64,000 nt of DNA from Bin5 sp965218625. GTDB taxonomy: Bacteria; Chloroflexota; Anaerolineae; Caldilineales; Caldilineaceae. Numbering within the stretch: position 1 is the stretch's first letter; the number at the start of each line of letters is the position of its first letter. The translations under genes were made by a program, and so were the position numbers. The notes under the pieces are model-generated. The model worked only from the letters and a program-made list of their open reading frames with translations. It had not been told where the DNA came from and searched no databases. This document shows, piece by piece, positions 7,773 through 16,381 of the stretch. Location: assembly GCA_965218625.1 (NCBI GenBank), contig CBDCLG010000017.1:186001-250000 (forward strand), read 5' to 3'.

Positions 7773-10046
7773 ATGAGATTACACACCCAGTTGCCGCGAT
7801 TCGACGCTCTCCGCGCCGGTTTGCACCTTCTACACGCCCACCGCAGACCGCCGGTTCACCTGATATCGGCTGTGTTTGCCCTGCTTCTGGCCGCGTGCCA
7901 GATCCCCCAAAGCAGGCCTGCCGGCGCGACGCCGCCTGCTCCGACGGCAACAAAAACGCCGGCGGCGATCGTCATCCCCACCCGGACGCCCGGACCGGCG
8001 CCGACGGCAACGCCGGCGCCGCTGGCCGAACCCGACCGCGCGCTGGCGGTAACATTGAGCGCCAAGGGACGGTCCCTCTTCGTAACCAGCGACCTCAACG
8101 GCGCCGAAGCCGCTTTCATCGACGCAATCTCGGCCGACCCCAGCTATCTGCCCGCCCATCTGGGCCTGACCGATGTCTACCTCTATCAGTCGCAGTACTG
8201 GCAACAGGCCCTGCAGTCGGCACAGAACGCGATCGCGCTGGCGCCTGAGGACAGCACAGCCCTCGCCTACCTCGCCTGGGCCAAGCAGGGCGCCCACCAC
8301 TTCGACGAAGCCAAAGAGATTGGACTTCAGGCGGTCGAGCTGGGTGCGGAAAACCCAACCGCCCACATGGCCCTGGCCGACATCCTGGTCAGCATGTATG
8401 AGGTCGACCTCGCCTTTGAACACGCCCAATCCGCGTTGCGCCTCGACCCCGACTCCGCGCCTGCCTGGGCCACACTGGGCTCAATCGCCTTTCAGATGCA
8501 CGACTGGGACCAGGCCGGCGACGCCTACGCACAAGCCCTCGAGCTGGAACCGGACTTTTTTGCCTGGCACATCGTAAACGCCCGCCACGAGTTCAACGTC
8601 TACGGTGACGTCTACTCCGCCCGTTCGATCGCCGAACCCGCGATCAGCGCCCTGCCCGGCCATGCCTCCACGCTTTTCTTCGAGGCCGATATGGCCGCCG
8701 AGGAGGGCGACTGGGAGACGAGCGAGGCGAAATGCATGCAGACCATCACCCTCGACCAGCCCCATACCCCCTTCCCCGACGGCTACAGCTGCATGGCGTT
8801 GATGTTGCTGCAGCAGGAGCGCAGCGATGAAACGGCCGCCTATCAGACACTTGCCGAAGATCGCGCCACCGTGCACCGCCGCGATGTCACCCTGATCCGA
8901 ATGCGGCTCCTCAACGATGAGGACCTCTGCGAAGAGTCGCGCGCGCTGGCCCAGGACTGGCTTGACGCCCGCCCTTACAGCATCTCCGCCAAGCGGATGG
9001 TCGGCGTCAGCTATCTGTGCGATAGAGATTTCACCACTGCGGCCACCTATTTCCGCCAGACCCTCGACGCGCTGCCTGAATCGGTGGGCGATGCCCGCCT
9101 GCTCGCCATCGCCTATGCCCGCGACGACAAGGCGCTGGAGGCGCGGGCCGCCCTGAACGAGATCAGGGCCATATCGACCGACGATCCCCTCTATTACCAG
9201 GCCCTCTACGAGACGCACCTCATGCTCGGCCAGCTGGACGAGGCCGTGGCCGCGGCCCAGCGCTGGCAGGTGCTGCGTCCCGAAAACCTCGACGCGCGCG
9301 AAAGCCTGGCCTTCGTGCAGCTGTACGAGGGTAACGTTGAGGCGGCGCAGAGCATCGCGCTCGATGCGCTCGAACGCGGCGCGCGCACCTCCACCGTGCT
9401 GGCCGTGCTTGGCGAGACCTATACGCGCATGGGCGAATTCGAAAAGGCCCAGCCGCTGCTGGAAGAGGCAATCCAGCTGAACAGCGACCACATCGTTGCC
9501 CGCAATGCCCTCGCACTCCTTTTCCTCGCCCAGGTCCGTTGCGCCGATGCCGAGCCCCACATGCGCTGGCTGATCGATAACACCGAGGAGGAGGAGGAGA
9601 AGGAAGGGCTGGAAGACGTGCTGGACAAATGCTACGACCGTGCGGCCCGACCCACACCCGACCCTTCCACGATGCTCGACGACCAGGAAGCAGTCACAGC
9701 TGCCGTGAAGGTCCTGCAGGAAGCCGATGTCGAGATCCGCTATCTGGACATTGAGGAAGGCGAAGAGGGGCAGCGGACGCTGGTGGTGGCCTACGCCGTC
9801 GACCTGGCTGTTGAGAGCGATGAGTACGCCAACGTCGAACGTCAACTGATCATTGAACTGTCGCGCCTCCTGCCCCGAATCAACTCCGAACCGGACGCGC
9901 TCGTCGTCGTCGCGGGCACCTTCAACCGCACAACCTCCGTCACCGGCGTCGTCACCCAGGCGGCGGTCGCCTGGGCGCAAGGCGAGCTCAGCGACGAAGA
10001 GTTCGAAGAGACCTGGCAGCGCCAGACAGCGGAAACGGGTGAATAG
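7773..10046 (+). CDS. TPR-repeat lipoprotein
   Basis: Predicted lipoprotein of 757 aa exported to the outer face of the membrane. GGAGGAA sits 5 nt before the ATG. The leader ends in a lipobox (ALLLAAC, Cys42), followed by a Pro/Thr-rich linker (residues about 45-90). Repeated 34-residue helical pairs of TPR character fill about residues 95-610, for example AHLGLTDVYLYQSQYWQQAL and AWATLGSIAFQMHDWDQAG. The last 130 residues look like a separate alpha/beta domain. TPR lipoproteins usually scaffold surface complexes; no partner is obvious here. The gene stands alone between divergent and convergent neighbours. Confidence 0.82.
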   Translation: MRLHTQLPRFDALRAGLHLLHAHRRPPVHLISAVFALLLAACQIPQSRPAGATPPAPTATKTPAAIVIPTRTPGPAPTATPAPLAEPDRALAVTLSAKGRSLFVTSDLNGAEAAFIDAISADPSYLPAHLGLTDVYLYQSQYWQQALQSAQNAIALAPEDSTALAYLAWAKQGAHHFDEAKEIGLQAVELGAENPTAHMALADILVSMYEVDLAFEHAQSALRLDPDSAPAWATLGSIAFQMHDWDQAGDAYAQALELEPDFFAWHIVNARHEFNVYGDVYSARSIAEPAISALPGHASTLFFEADMAAEEGDWETSEAKCMQTITLDQPHTPFPDGYSCMALMLLQQERSDETAAYQTLAEDRATVHRRDVTLIRMRLLNDEDLCEESRALAQDWLDARPYSISAKRMVGVSYLCDRDFTTAATYFRQTLDALPESVGDARLLAIAYARDDKALEARAALNEIRAISTDDPLYYQALYETHLMLGQLDEAVAAAQRWQVLRPENLDARESLAFVQLYEGNVEAAQSIALDALERGARTSTVLAVLGETYTRMGEFEKAQPLLEEAIQLNSDHIVARNALALLFLAQVRCADAEPHMRWLIDNTEEEEEKEGLEDVLDKCYDRAARPTPDPSTMLDDQEAVTAAVKVLQEADVEIRYLDIEEGEEGQRTLVVAYAVDLAVESDEYANVERQLIIELSRLLPRINSEPDALVVVAGTFNRTTSVTGVVTQAAVAWAQGELSDEEFEETWQRQTAETGE

Positions 10047-10074
10047 GGGAGAATGGTCTCTCCCGGCTGGCCGT

Positions 10075-10108
10075 AGTTCGTCCGCCGCTGCAGTTCGTCC
10101 GCCGCTGC
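10075..10108. repeat. 17-bp unit repeated twice in tandem
   Basis: AGTTCGTCCGCCGCTGC occurs at 10075-10091 and again at 10092-10108, directly abutting. It lies between the convergent TPR and DapA-like genes. On the minus strand it begins just after the TGA stop of the DapA-like gene, giving TGACTGCAG. Confidence 0.9.
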
Positions 10109-10110
10109 AG

Positions 10111-10992
10111 TCAGGCCAGGCCCAGCGCAACCACTTTTTTCGCCAGCGCGGCGCGCTCGTCCGCGGTCAGCGCTTCCCCCGGCGGTCGCGGGTCGCCGCA
10201 GTCGATCCCCAGCCGCTGACCGATAACCGCCTTGATCACTCCGTGGAATTTGGGCGGAATTGCCAGCGCTTCCGACACCGACGACGCCTTCTGCTGCGCC
10301 GCGCGCGCGGCCTCGATGTCACCCGCTTCATAGGCCCGCCAGATCGCAGCCCACAGCTCGGGCGCCATGTTGGGCGGGCCGTCCACGCAGCCGCTCGCCC
10401 CGATCAACAGGCCCGGCAGCATCAGGCGCGCGTTGCCGATCAGACAGGACAGCCCCATCTCGGCAAAGGTCTTTACATAGGGAATGTAGGGCGCCGAATG
10501 TTTGAGGCCGGCCAGCTGGGGCACGCCCTCCTGGATTTTGGCCATCAGCTCCGGGGTGATCTCCACGCCCGTGGCGCTGGGCAGATTGTAGACGAAAAAG
10601 GGCAGGTCGGCCGCGGCCGCGACCACGCGATAGTGCTCGACGACGCCGCTGTCGCTCGGCGTGTAGAAGAACGGCGGCACGCAGCAGATCGCCTCGACGC
10701 CGGCCTTGGCGGCGTGTTCGGCCAGCCGCGCGGCCCGCGCGGTCGTCGGTGCGCCGACGTGCATGATGTTGGCGATGCGCCCCTGGGACTGGTCCGCGGC
10801 AATCTCGGCGATCCGCCGGTTCTCTGCATCGTCGAGCAGAATGCTCTCGCCGGTACCGCCGGCCACCCAGAACCCCTGCACGCCGGCCTGGATGTTGAAC
10901 TCCATCACTTGGCGGAACGCCTGCTCGTTCAACCCGCCCTCGGCAGTCATCGGTGTGATGATGGCGGGGAAAATACCTCTGAACTTGCTCAT
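10111..10992 (-). CDS. Dihydrodipicolinate synthase / N-acetylneuraminate lyase superfamily protein
   Basis: Class I Schiff-base aldolase or lyase with a TIM barrel, 293 aa, the usual family length. The substrate carboxylate loop reads GGTGES (45-50), the catalytic tyrosine is in PFFVYNLPSATG (Tyr135) and the Schiff-base lysine is in AGLKHSAP (Lys164). DapA itself usually has GTTGE, so a sugar-acid or sialic-acid lyase is as likely as lysine synthesis. The nearby sialidase-like gene makes an NanA-like role conceivable but unproven. The Shine-Dalgarno sequence is weak (AAGAAAGAGAG). Confidence 0.85.
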   Translation of the reverse strand: MSKFRGIFPAIITPMTAEGGLNEQAFRQVMEFNIQAGVQGFWVAGGTGESILLDDAENRRIAEIAADQSQGRIANIMHVGAPTTARAARLAEHAAKAGVEAICCVPPFFYTPSDSGVVEHYRVVAAAADLPFFVYNLPSATGVEITPELMAKIQEGVPQLAGLKHSAPYIPYVKTFAEMGLSCLIGNARLMLPGLLIGASGCVDGPPNMAPELWAAIWRAYEAGDIEAARAAQQKASSVSEALAIPPKFHGVIKAVIGQRLGIDCGDPRPPGEALTADERAALAKKVVALGLA

Positions 10993-11010
10993 CTGCGTCT
11001 CTCTTTCTTG

Positions 11011-11047
11011 AGTTTTGAGTTTTTAGTTTCTAGTTTCTAGTAACTGC
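11011..11047. repeat. Heptamer array (AGTTTNN type)
   Basis: AGT recurs at 11011, 11018, 11025, 11032 and 11039, exactly 7 bp apart, giving AGTTTTG, AGTTTTT, AGTTTCT, AGTTTCT and AGTAACT, then GC. It lies between the stop of the DUF4129 gene and the start of the DapA-like gene. Confidence 0.9.
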
Positions 11048-11071
11048 ATGAACGGGGCTAGCAACTGGTCG

Positions 11072-12367
11072 CTAAGAGGTGTCGTTTTCGGTTTCTGCCA
11101 TCAATGCGTTCACTTCCTGGCGGTAGGCGTTGAAGGTCTGCTCGTCCGGCTCGCGGATGCCGTACCAGACGCGGTCGAAGGTCTCCACGACCGGCTCGAG
11201 ATGGGGCCGCGCCGGACTGTGCGGCGGCAGACTCGCCAGCACCTCGCGGTTCGTCTGGTTTTCTACGTGCTGCAGCAGACCGTTATCGCGCAGGTGCAGC
11301 AGCGCCGACAGGAAAAGGCTGCGGACCGCCTGCCGGTACGCCCCGCCCTGGGCCTGAGCCGAGGCCTGCTCGCGCGCTTCGGCCGCGGTCGCGGGTCCGT
11401 CGCTTCCTGCTGTGCGGGCGCGCGCCGTTTCTGCCATCAATGCGTTCACTTCCTGGCGGTAGGCGTTGAAGGTCTGCTCGTCCGGCTCGCGGATGCCGTA
11501 CCAGACGCGGTCGAAGGTCTCCACGACCGGCTCGAGATGGGGCCGCGCCGGACTGTGCGGCGGCAGACTCGCCAGCACCTCGCGGTTCGTCTGGTTTTCT
11601 ACGTGCTGCAGCAGACCGTTATCGCGCAGGTGCAGCAGCGCCGACAGGAAAAGGCTGCGGACCGCCTGCCGGTACGCCCCGCCCTGGGCCTGAGCCGAGG
11701 CCTGCTCGCGCGCTTCGGCCGCGGTCGCGGGTCCGTCGCTTCCTGCTGTGCGGGCGCGCGCCGCGCTGTCGGTCAGTATGCCACCCAGAAGGCCGCGCAG
11801 CCAATAGCTGAGCAGAAGCGCCAGCAACAGGCTGCCGACGACGATGATCCCCCAACCGGCAACAGTGCTGACCGCCTGCCCCGCTGCCGCGCCCGCGCCG
11901 GCACCTGCGCCCCCGCTTGACCGCCGCCGGGAGGTCAAGCGGTCCCACAGGTCTTCGAGCCAGCGCCAGAATCGCTCCCACAGGCTGGGCCGGTCGAGGC
12001 GTTGGGAGACGCGTTCGAGCGCCGCCAGGCGGTCGGCGGTCCTGTCGCTGTCGGCGAGCTCCAGCTGGGCGAGCACTGTTTCCAGGCGGACGCGTGCGTC
12101 GTCGACATTCTCGATGCCCTCCAGCAGCGGTTCGATATCGAGGACGCGCCCGTCGGGCAGTCTGACCTGCTCGATGGCGGCGAGGTCGGCCTGCACTTTT
12201 TCCAGGTCGACGCCGCTCTCCAGCTGCGCCAGCGCGGCGGCGAGCCGTTCCTGGTAAGCGGACAAGGAGAGCGGCGCGTCGTCCTGCGCGCGCAGGGGGC
12301 CGGCCAGCCACAGGGTGACGAAGAGAAGGAGAAGCAACCCGGCGCGTGCGCGCGCGGCCGTAAGCAT
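11072..12367 (-). CDS. DUF4129 membrane protein with exactly duplicated C-terminal domain
   Basis: Signal-anchored membrane protein of 431 aa. It has an N-terminal leader (RAGLLLLLFVTLWLAGPLRA), an extracytoplasmic helical segment, a membrane helix at about 170-192, and cytoplasmic DUF4129 domains. The 112-residue block that starts near residue 203 occurs twice in tandem (about 203-314 and 315-426), so the domain is present in two identical copies. DUF4129 genes commonly sit near transglutaminase, MoxR and membrane-protein genes; here it ends an operon of seven paralogous membrane proteins. The ATG directly follows the stop of the preceding gene (TAG-ATG). The biochemical function of the family is unknown. 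Confidence 0.8.
   Translation of the reverse strand: MLTAARARAGLLLLLFVTLWLAGPLRAQDDAPLSLSAYQERLAAALAQLESGVDLEKVQADLAAIEQVRLPDGRVLDIEPLLEGIENVDDARVRLETVLAQLELADSDRTADRLAALERVSQRLDRPSLWERFWRWLEDLWDRLTSRRRSSGGAGAGAGAAAGQAVSTVAGWGIIVVGSLLLALLLSYWLRGLLGGILTDSAARARTAGSDGPATAAEAREQASAQAQGGAYRQAVRSLFLSALLHLRDNGLLQHVENQTNREVLASLPPHSPARPHLEPVVETFDRVWYGIREPDEQTFNAYRQEVNALMAETARARTAGSDGPATAAEAREQASAQAQGGAYRQAVRSLFLSALLHLRDNGLLQHVENQTNREVLASLPPHSPARPHLEPVVETFDRVWYGIREPDEQTFNAYRQEVNALMAETENDTS
11091..11762. repeat. 336-bp perfect tandem duplication inside the DUF4129 gene
   Basis: Copy one is 11091-11426 and copy two is 11427-11762. They are identical at every base I compared and the length is a multiple of three, so the frame is kept. 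Either a very recent duplication or an assembly artefact. Confidence 0.93.
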
Positions 12368-13420
12368 CTATCCCGCCCTCCCCGCGCTCGCCTCGACTGC
12401 CGCCTGCTCCCAATCAGCCTCGCGGGCCACCCGCTGCTCCAATTCGGCGACCCGAAGCTCCAGGTCGTAGCTTTCTTTGCGTATGCGCAGATCGTAATAG
12501 AGGAGCACCACCGCGGCGGTGTAGAACGGTGTGCCGATTACATAAAACAGAGTAGAGATCGTCCCTGAAATTATTCTCGTCAATTCGAGCGAGGAAAAGG
12601 GAGGCAACAGGTCGAACAGAATCCATTGGAACAGCGCGGCGGGGATAGTTATGACAATGGTCATGACCGCCAGCAGAAGGAGGAGGTAACCAATTATGCG
12701 GCGTACGTTTTTCCGGCTCAGCCGCCAGCTGCGGCCCAGGGAGCCAAATGGGCCTGTTTGTTCTGCGACCAGCGCGGCGGTGGCCGTAAGCCAGCGAGCC
12801 GACAGATAGATGGAAGGAGCCAGCGCCAATAGGGCACAAAGCGCAAAGATGAACAGGACCAGGAGGGTCGCCCCGAGGTAAGAAAGATAGCTGGGCGCAT
12901 TTTCGATCCAGGTATCCCAAATCATTTCAGTCATGAAACCGTGAAGCAGCGCCTCCAGCGCGATTAGCCCTGCGATGATGGAAACGAGGGCGATCGCTGT
13001 CACAATCAGCAGGACGGCCCAGATGACGATCATCAGACCCAAATGGGGCCAGAAGCGACGCAGGCCGCGGCGAACGCTCTGCCCGATGTTGAGAGTGCTT
13101 CCGTGCAGCGACTGACTGCACTGAACGGTCAGGGCCAGCGTGACAACGCCGCCGGCGGTCAGCGTGTTCAAGACTGTGAGCATGGCATTCGCGGCCAAAT
13201 CCGTAAAGAAAACAAGCTCGTTGCTGCCCACAGGGTCATTGCCGTCGAAAAGGCCAACCCGAATCGCTTCCAGGACCAGGGCGGAAATGATCTCAAACGG
13301 CACGAGAAAGATCGCGGCCGTCAGCAGGAAGAGGCCGAAGCGCGCCCGGTAGAGGCGGAAGGCGCGGTCCAGCAGGTCGCCCACGCTCATCGGCCCGGAG
13401 AGAGGGAACTGTGTCGTCAT
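12368..13420 (-). CDS. Paralogous membrane protein 1 (GPDPase membrane-domain-like)
   Basis: Polytopic membrane protein of 350 aa, resembling the membrane domain found with glycerophosphodiester phosphodiesterases. The conserved amphipathic N-terminus contains SVGDLLDRAFRLYRARF. Five or six hydrophobic segments follow, with the middle signature GPFGSLGRSWRLSRKNVRR, and the tail ends VLLYYDLRIRKESYDLE plus a short charged coiled coil. It is the last of seven tandem paralogs. The ATG overlaps or abuts its neighbours, as throughout the array. Function is unknown. Confidence 0.8.
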   Translation of the reverse strand: MTTQFPLSGPMSVGDLLDRAFRLYRARFGLFLLTAAIFLVPFEIISALVLEAIRVGLFDGNDPVGSNELVFFTDLAANAMLTVLNTLTAGGVVTLALTVQCSQSLHGSTLNIGQSVRRGLRRFWPHLGLMIVIWAVLLIVTAIALVSIIAGLIALEALLHGFMTEMIWDTWIENAPSYLSYLGATLLVLFIFALCALLALAPSIYLSARWLTATAALVAEQTGPFGSLGRSWRLSRKNVRRIIGYLLLLLAVMTIVITIPAALFQWILFDLLPPFSSLELTRIISGTISTLFYVIGTPFYTAAVVLLYYDLRIRKESYDLELRVAELEQRVAREADWEQAAVEASAGRAG

Positions 13421-14355
13421 GGCAATTCCCTTGCGGCGTTCCGGCTCACCTGCTCTTCCAACTCGGCGACGCGCAGCTCCAGATCGTAGCCCTCATTCCT
13501 TATGCGCAGATCGTAGTAGAGCAGCACGACTGCGCAGGTGTAGAAGGGCGTGCTGACAGTCCATAGCAGAAATGATGCCCAAATCAGGATGCCCGACACC
13601 AAAACCAAAGAATAATCCGGAAGCAACTGAAGAAAGGACAGTTCCAACAGAGCCAGGGGCAAGATGTTGACCAGGGCCATCAGAATGAAAAGGAGCACTG
13701 TATACCCGGTGACACGCCAATCCTGTCCGCGGCTGAGCTCCCAGCTGCGGCCCAGGGCCTTGAGTGGACCGGGGCGTTCGGCGATCAACACGGCGGGAGC
13801 TGCAAGCCAGCGGGAATAGAGATAAAGGGCCGGATAGAAGACCAAAACAAGCAGCAGAATAAAGCCGCAGATGAGGAGCGCAGCAAAGCCGAAATAAGAA
13901 GCGGGAGGGGTGTTGGCGGATGGGGGAGGCAATATCGCCAGGAAACCGAAAAAGAATATCGAACCGTAAAACACGCAGAATAAGGCGATCAATGTTGACA
14001 TGGTCGTCATGGCAGTCCAGATGGTAACTGACATCCCTGCGTAGGCCACAATCCGGCGCGTCCCCCGGCGGATTCCCTCACCGATGGAGAGAGAGCGGCC
14101 GTGAAGCTCTGCGATGATCCTGGCGCTGAGAGCAAGTATCGTGCAGCCACTGGCAAGCATGAACGCCAGGATGATGAGCAGGGATTTAACATCTGAAAAG
14201 TCTGGCGAAACCAGGGAGATGACGATCCAGACGGGCACGAGAAAGATCGCGGCCGTCAGCAGGAAAACGCCGAAGCGCGCCCGGTAGAGGCGGAAGGCGC
14301 GGTCGAGCAGGTCGCCCACGCTCATTGGCCCGGACAAGGGGGACTGTGTCGTCAT
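13417..14355 (-). CDS. Paralogous membrane protein 2
   Basis: Membrane protein of 312 aa in the same family, the shortest of the array. It begins MTTQSPLSGPMSVGDLLDRA, has the signature GPLKALGRSWELSRGQDWR, and ends with the YYDLRIRNEGYDLELRVAE tail. Its start and stop overlap the neighbouring genes by 4 bp (ATGA), so translation is probably coupled. Its C-terminal tail is nearly identical to that of paralog 4 although the centres differ strongly, which suggests gene conversion at the ends. Confidence 0.8.
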   Translation of the reverse strand: MTTQSPLSGPMSVGDLLDRAFRLYRARFGVFLLTAAIFLVPVWIVISLVSPDFSDVKSLLIILAFMLASGCTILALSARIIAELHGRSLSIGEGIRRGTRRIVAYAGMSVTIWTAMTTMSTLIALFCVFYGSIFFFGFLAILPPPSANTPPASYFGFAALLICGFILLLVLVFYPALYLYSRWLAAPAVLIAERPGPLKALGRSWELSRGQDWRVTGYTVLLFILMALVNILPLALLELSFLQLLPDYSLVLVSGILIWASFLLWTVSTPFYTCAVVLLYYDLRIRNEGYDLELRVAELEEQVSRNAARELP

Positions 14356-15362
14356 GGCAATTCCCTTGCGGCGTCCCGGGCCGCCTGCTCTTCCATCTCG
14401 GCGGCGGGCAGCTCCTGGTCATTGTATTCGCCGCGGCGTATGCGCAAGTCGTAATACAGCAGCACCGTCGTACAGATGGCGGCAGGCGCGCTGATCGTGG
14501 ACATCACGGAGTGGATGGCGATGGCGATGCCGGTCTGCAGGCCCAGGTCTAACCCTGGCAGAAACCTGGGGATGGCGAGCTGGAAGACAGTTGCCGGCGC
14601 GTAGTTGAACAGGCGCAGGAGAAGGAACAGGAGCATAACATATCCCATCATGCGCCAGCTGCGCCCCTGGCTCAGTTTCCAGCTGCGGAGGAGCGAATCG
14701 AGCAGGCCTGTCCTTTCGATGACTAAGACGGCGGGGGCCACGAACAGACGGGCCAGCAGAAAGACGGGTAGCGCGCCAAGAATAACTGTAGGGAGAGCGA
14801 AACTGAGGAATTCCGAAACCATCTCGACGGCGTGATCCAAACTGCTATCGTTCTCCAGATTTCGCGACAGGGGACTCGTGACGGTAGCTAACGCAAGGAA
14901 AGAGATCATGACGCCAAAGACACCCATGAAGAACGCCGTAACAACTGCGATTATGACAACCATCCACTCTACAATCGTCGTTGCCGCATAGGGAAGCAGG
15001 CAGCCCAGACCTGCGCGCAAGACCTCCCTGACGACAGGAGAGCGGCCGTGCAACAGGCCATTGCTCTGGATGGTGAAAGCAAGAGCGGCCAAAATGTAGG
15101 CAACTATGAAGATCAGGATTGCCGCGAGATGGGTGAAGCCCGTTGGTGCGGAATCTAAGAGAAATATCGCCCCCGGCACGAGCAAAGGAAAGGAGTTGAC
15201 TTCCTCAAACATGACCAATACGGCGGGAAAAATGCCTATCGGCAAAAGGAAGACCGCAGCCGTCAGCAGGAAGAGGCGGAAGCGCGCCCGGTAGAGGCGG
15301 AAGGCTCGGCCCAGGAGGGCGCCGACGGTCAGGGGGCGGGAGAGAGGGAACTGTGTCGTCAT
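14352..15362 (-). CDS. Paralogous membrane protein 3
   Basis: Membrane protein of 336 aa. It begins MTTQFPLSRPLTVGALLGRA and ends with YYDLRIRRGEYNDQELPA. It is the near twin of paralog 5: long stretches such as FNYAPATVFQLAIP and HSVMSTISAPAAICTTVL are identical, and the DNA at 14290-14660 matches 16316-16686 almost base for base. ATGA overlaps lie on both sides. The DLLDRA motif of the other paralogs is changed to ALLGRA in both twins. Confidence 0.8.
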   Translation of the reverse strand: MTTQFPLSRPLTVGALLGRAFRLYRARFRLFLLTAAVFLLPIGIFPAVLVMFEEVNSFPLLVPGAIFLLDSAPTGFTHLAAILIFIVAYILAALAFTIQSNGLLHGRSPVVREVLRAGLGCLLPYAATTIVEWMVVIIAVVTAFFMGVFGVMISFLALATVTSPLSRNLENDSSLDHAVEMVSEFLSFALPTVILGALPVFLLARLFVAPAVLVIERTGLLDSLLRSWKLSQGRSWRMMGYVMLLFLLLRLFNYAPATVFQLAIPRFLPGLDLGLQTGIAIAIHSVMSTISAPAAICTTVLLYYDLRIRRGEYNDQELPAAEMEEQAARDAARELP

Positions 15363-16381
15363 GGCAGTTCCTTTACAGCGTTCCGGCTCACCTGCTCTTC
15401 CATTTCGGCGACGCGCAGCTCCAGATCGTAGCCCTCATTCCTTATGCGCAGATCGTAGTAGAGGAGCACCGCCGCGGCGATGGAATACGGTATGGCGACG
15501 ATAGAAAAGAAGGCAGATACCGAGCCTGAAATGCTTCTCGCCCATCCGAAGGAGGAAGAGGGAATCAGCAGCGAAAACAGAATCCATTGAACCAGCGTTG
15601 CGGGAAGATAAATGACAAGGGTCAGAATAGCAAACAGAAGCAGAGTGTATCCCGTCACTCGGCGGACATTCCCCCGGCTCAGGCGCCAACTGCGGCCCAG
15701 GGAAGCTAAGGGGCCTAGTCGTTCGGCAATCAGCACTGCGGGGGCCACCAGCCAGCGCGCGCCCAGGTAGAAGAGCGGGGTCAGGCAAACAGAGATCAGA
15801 AGAGTGAACGAGGACAGACCCAGAAACAACCTCCCCAGACCTTCAAACAGGCCGGTTGTCTCGTCAAAGACCAGTTGATCCATTAGTTCGCCAAGAAGAC
15901 CGTCAAACAGGAAATCCAAAAGACCGAATCCAAGCGTGAGAAAGCACACTGTTACAACTGTCACGGTGAGCATGGCAACCCAGGCGGCGATTCTCATGCC
16001 CACATAGGGCCAAAAGCGGCGCAGAGCCCGACCGATGCTCCACCAGAGCGTGGGGAAATCTCCATGCAGCGCTTGAACGCACTGAACAGTAAGGGCAAGG
16101 GTTGCAACTCCGTGGGCCGTCAGGACCTTCATGACAATGAGCAATGTATTTACGCTAAGATTCGTGGCAAATGCGGGTCCACGATCGCCTCCTAAGAAAT
16201 CAGGGCTGAAAGGATCAGCATGAAACTCTTTCACAACCAGGCCGGAAAGAACCGTCCACGGAACGAGGAAAAGCATGGCTGTCAGCAGGAAGTGGCTGAA
16301 GCGCGCCCGGTAGAGGCGGAAGGCGCGGTCGAGCAGGTCGCCGACGGTCATTGGCCCGGACAAGGGGGACTGTGTCGTCAT
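15359..16381 (-). CDS. Paralogous membrane protein 4
   Basis: Membrane protein of 340 aa. It begins MTTQSPLSGPMTVGDLLDRA, with the signature GPLASLGRSWRLSRGNVRR and the YYDLRIRNEGYDLELRVAE tail. Its central region resembles paralog 1, while both ends match paralog 2, so the gene looks mosaic. It has 4-bp overlaps with both neighbours. Confidence 0.8.
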   Translation of the reverse strand: MTTQSPLSGPMTVGDLLDRAFRLYRARFSHFLLTAMLFLVPWTVLSGLVVKEFHADPFSPDFLGGDRGPAFATNLSVNTLLIVMKVLTAHGVATLALTVQCVQALHGDFPTLWWSIGRALRRFWPYVGMRIAAWVAMLTVTVVTVCFLTLGFGLLDFLFDGLLGELMDQLVFDETTGLFEGLGRLFLGLSSFTLLISVCLTPLFYLGARWLVAPAVLIAERLGPLASLGRSWRLSRGNVRRVTGYTLLLFAILTLVIYLPATLVQWILFSLLIPSSSFGWARSISGSVSAFFSIVAIPYSIAAAVLLYYDLRIRNEGYDLELRVAEMEEQVSRNAVKELP

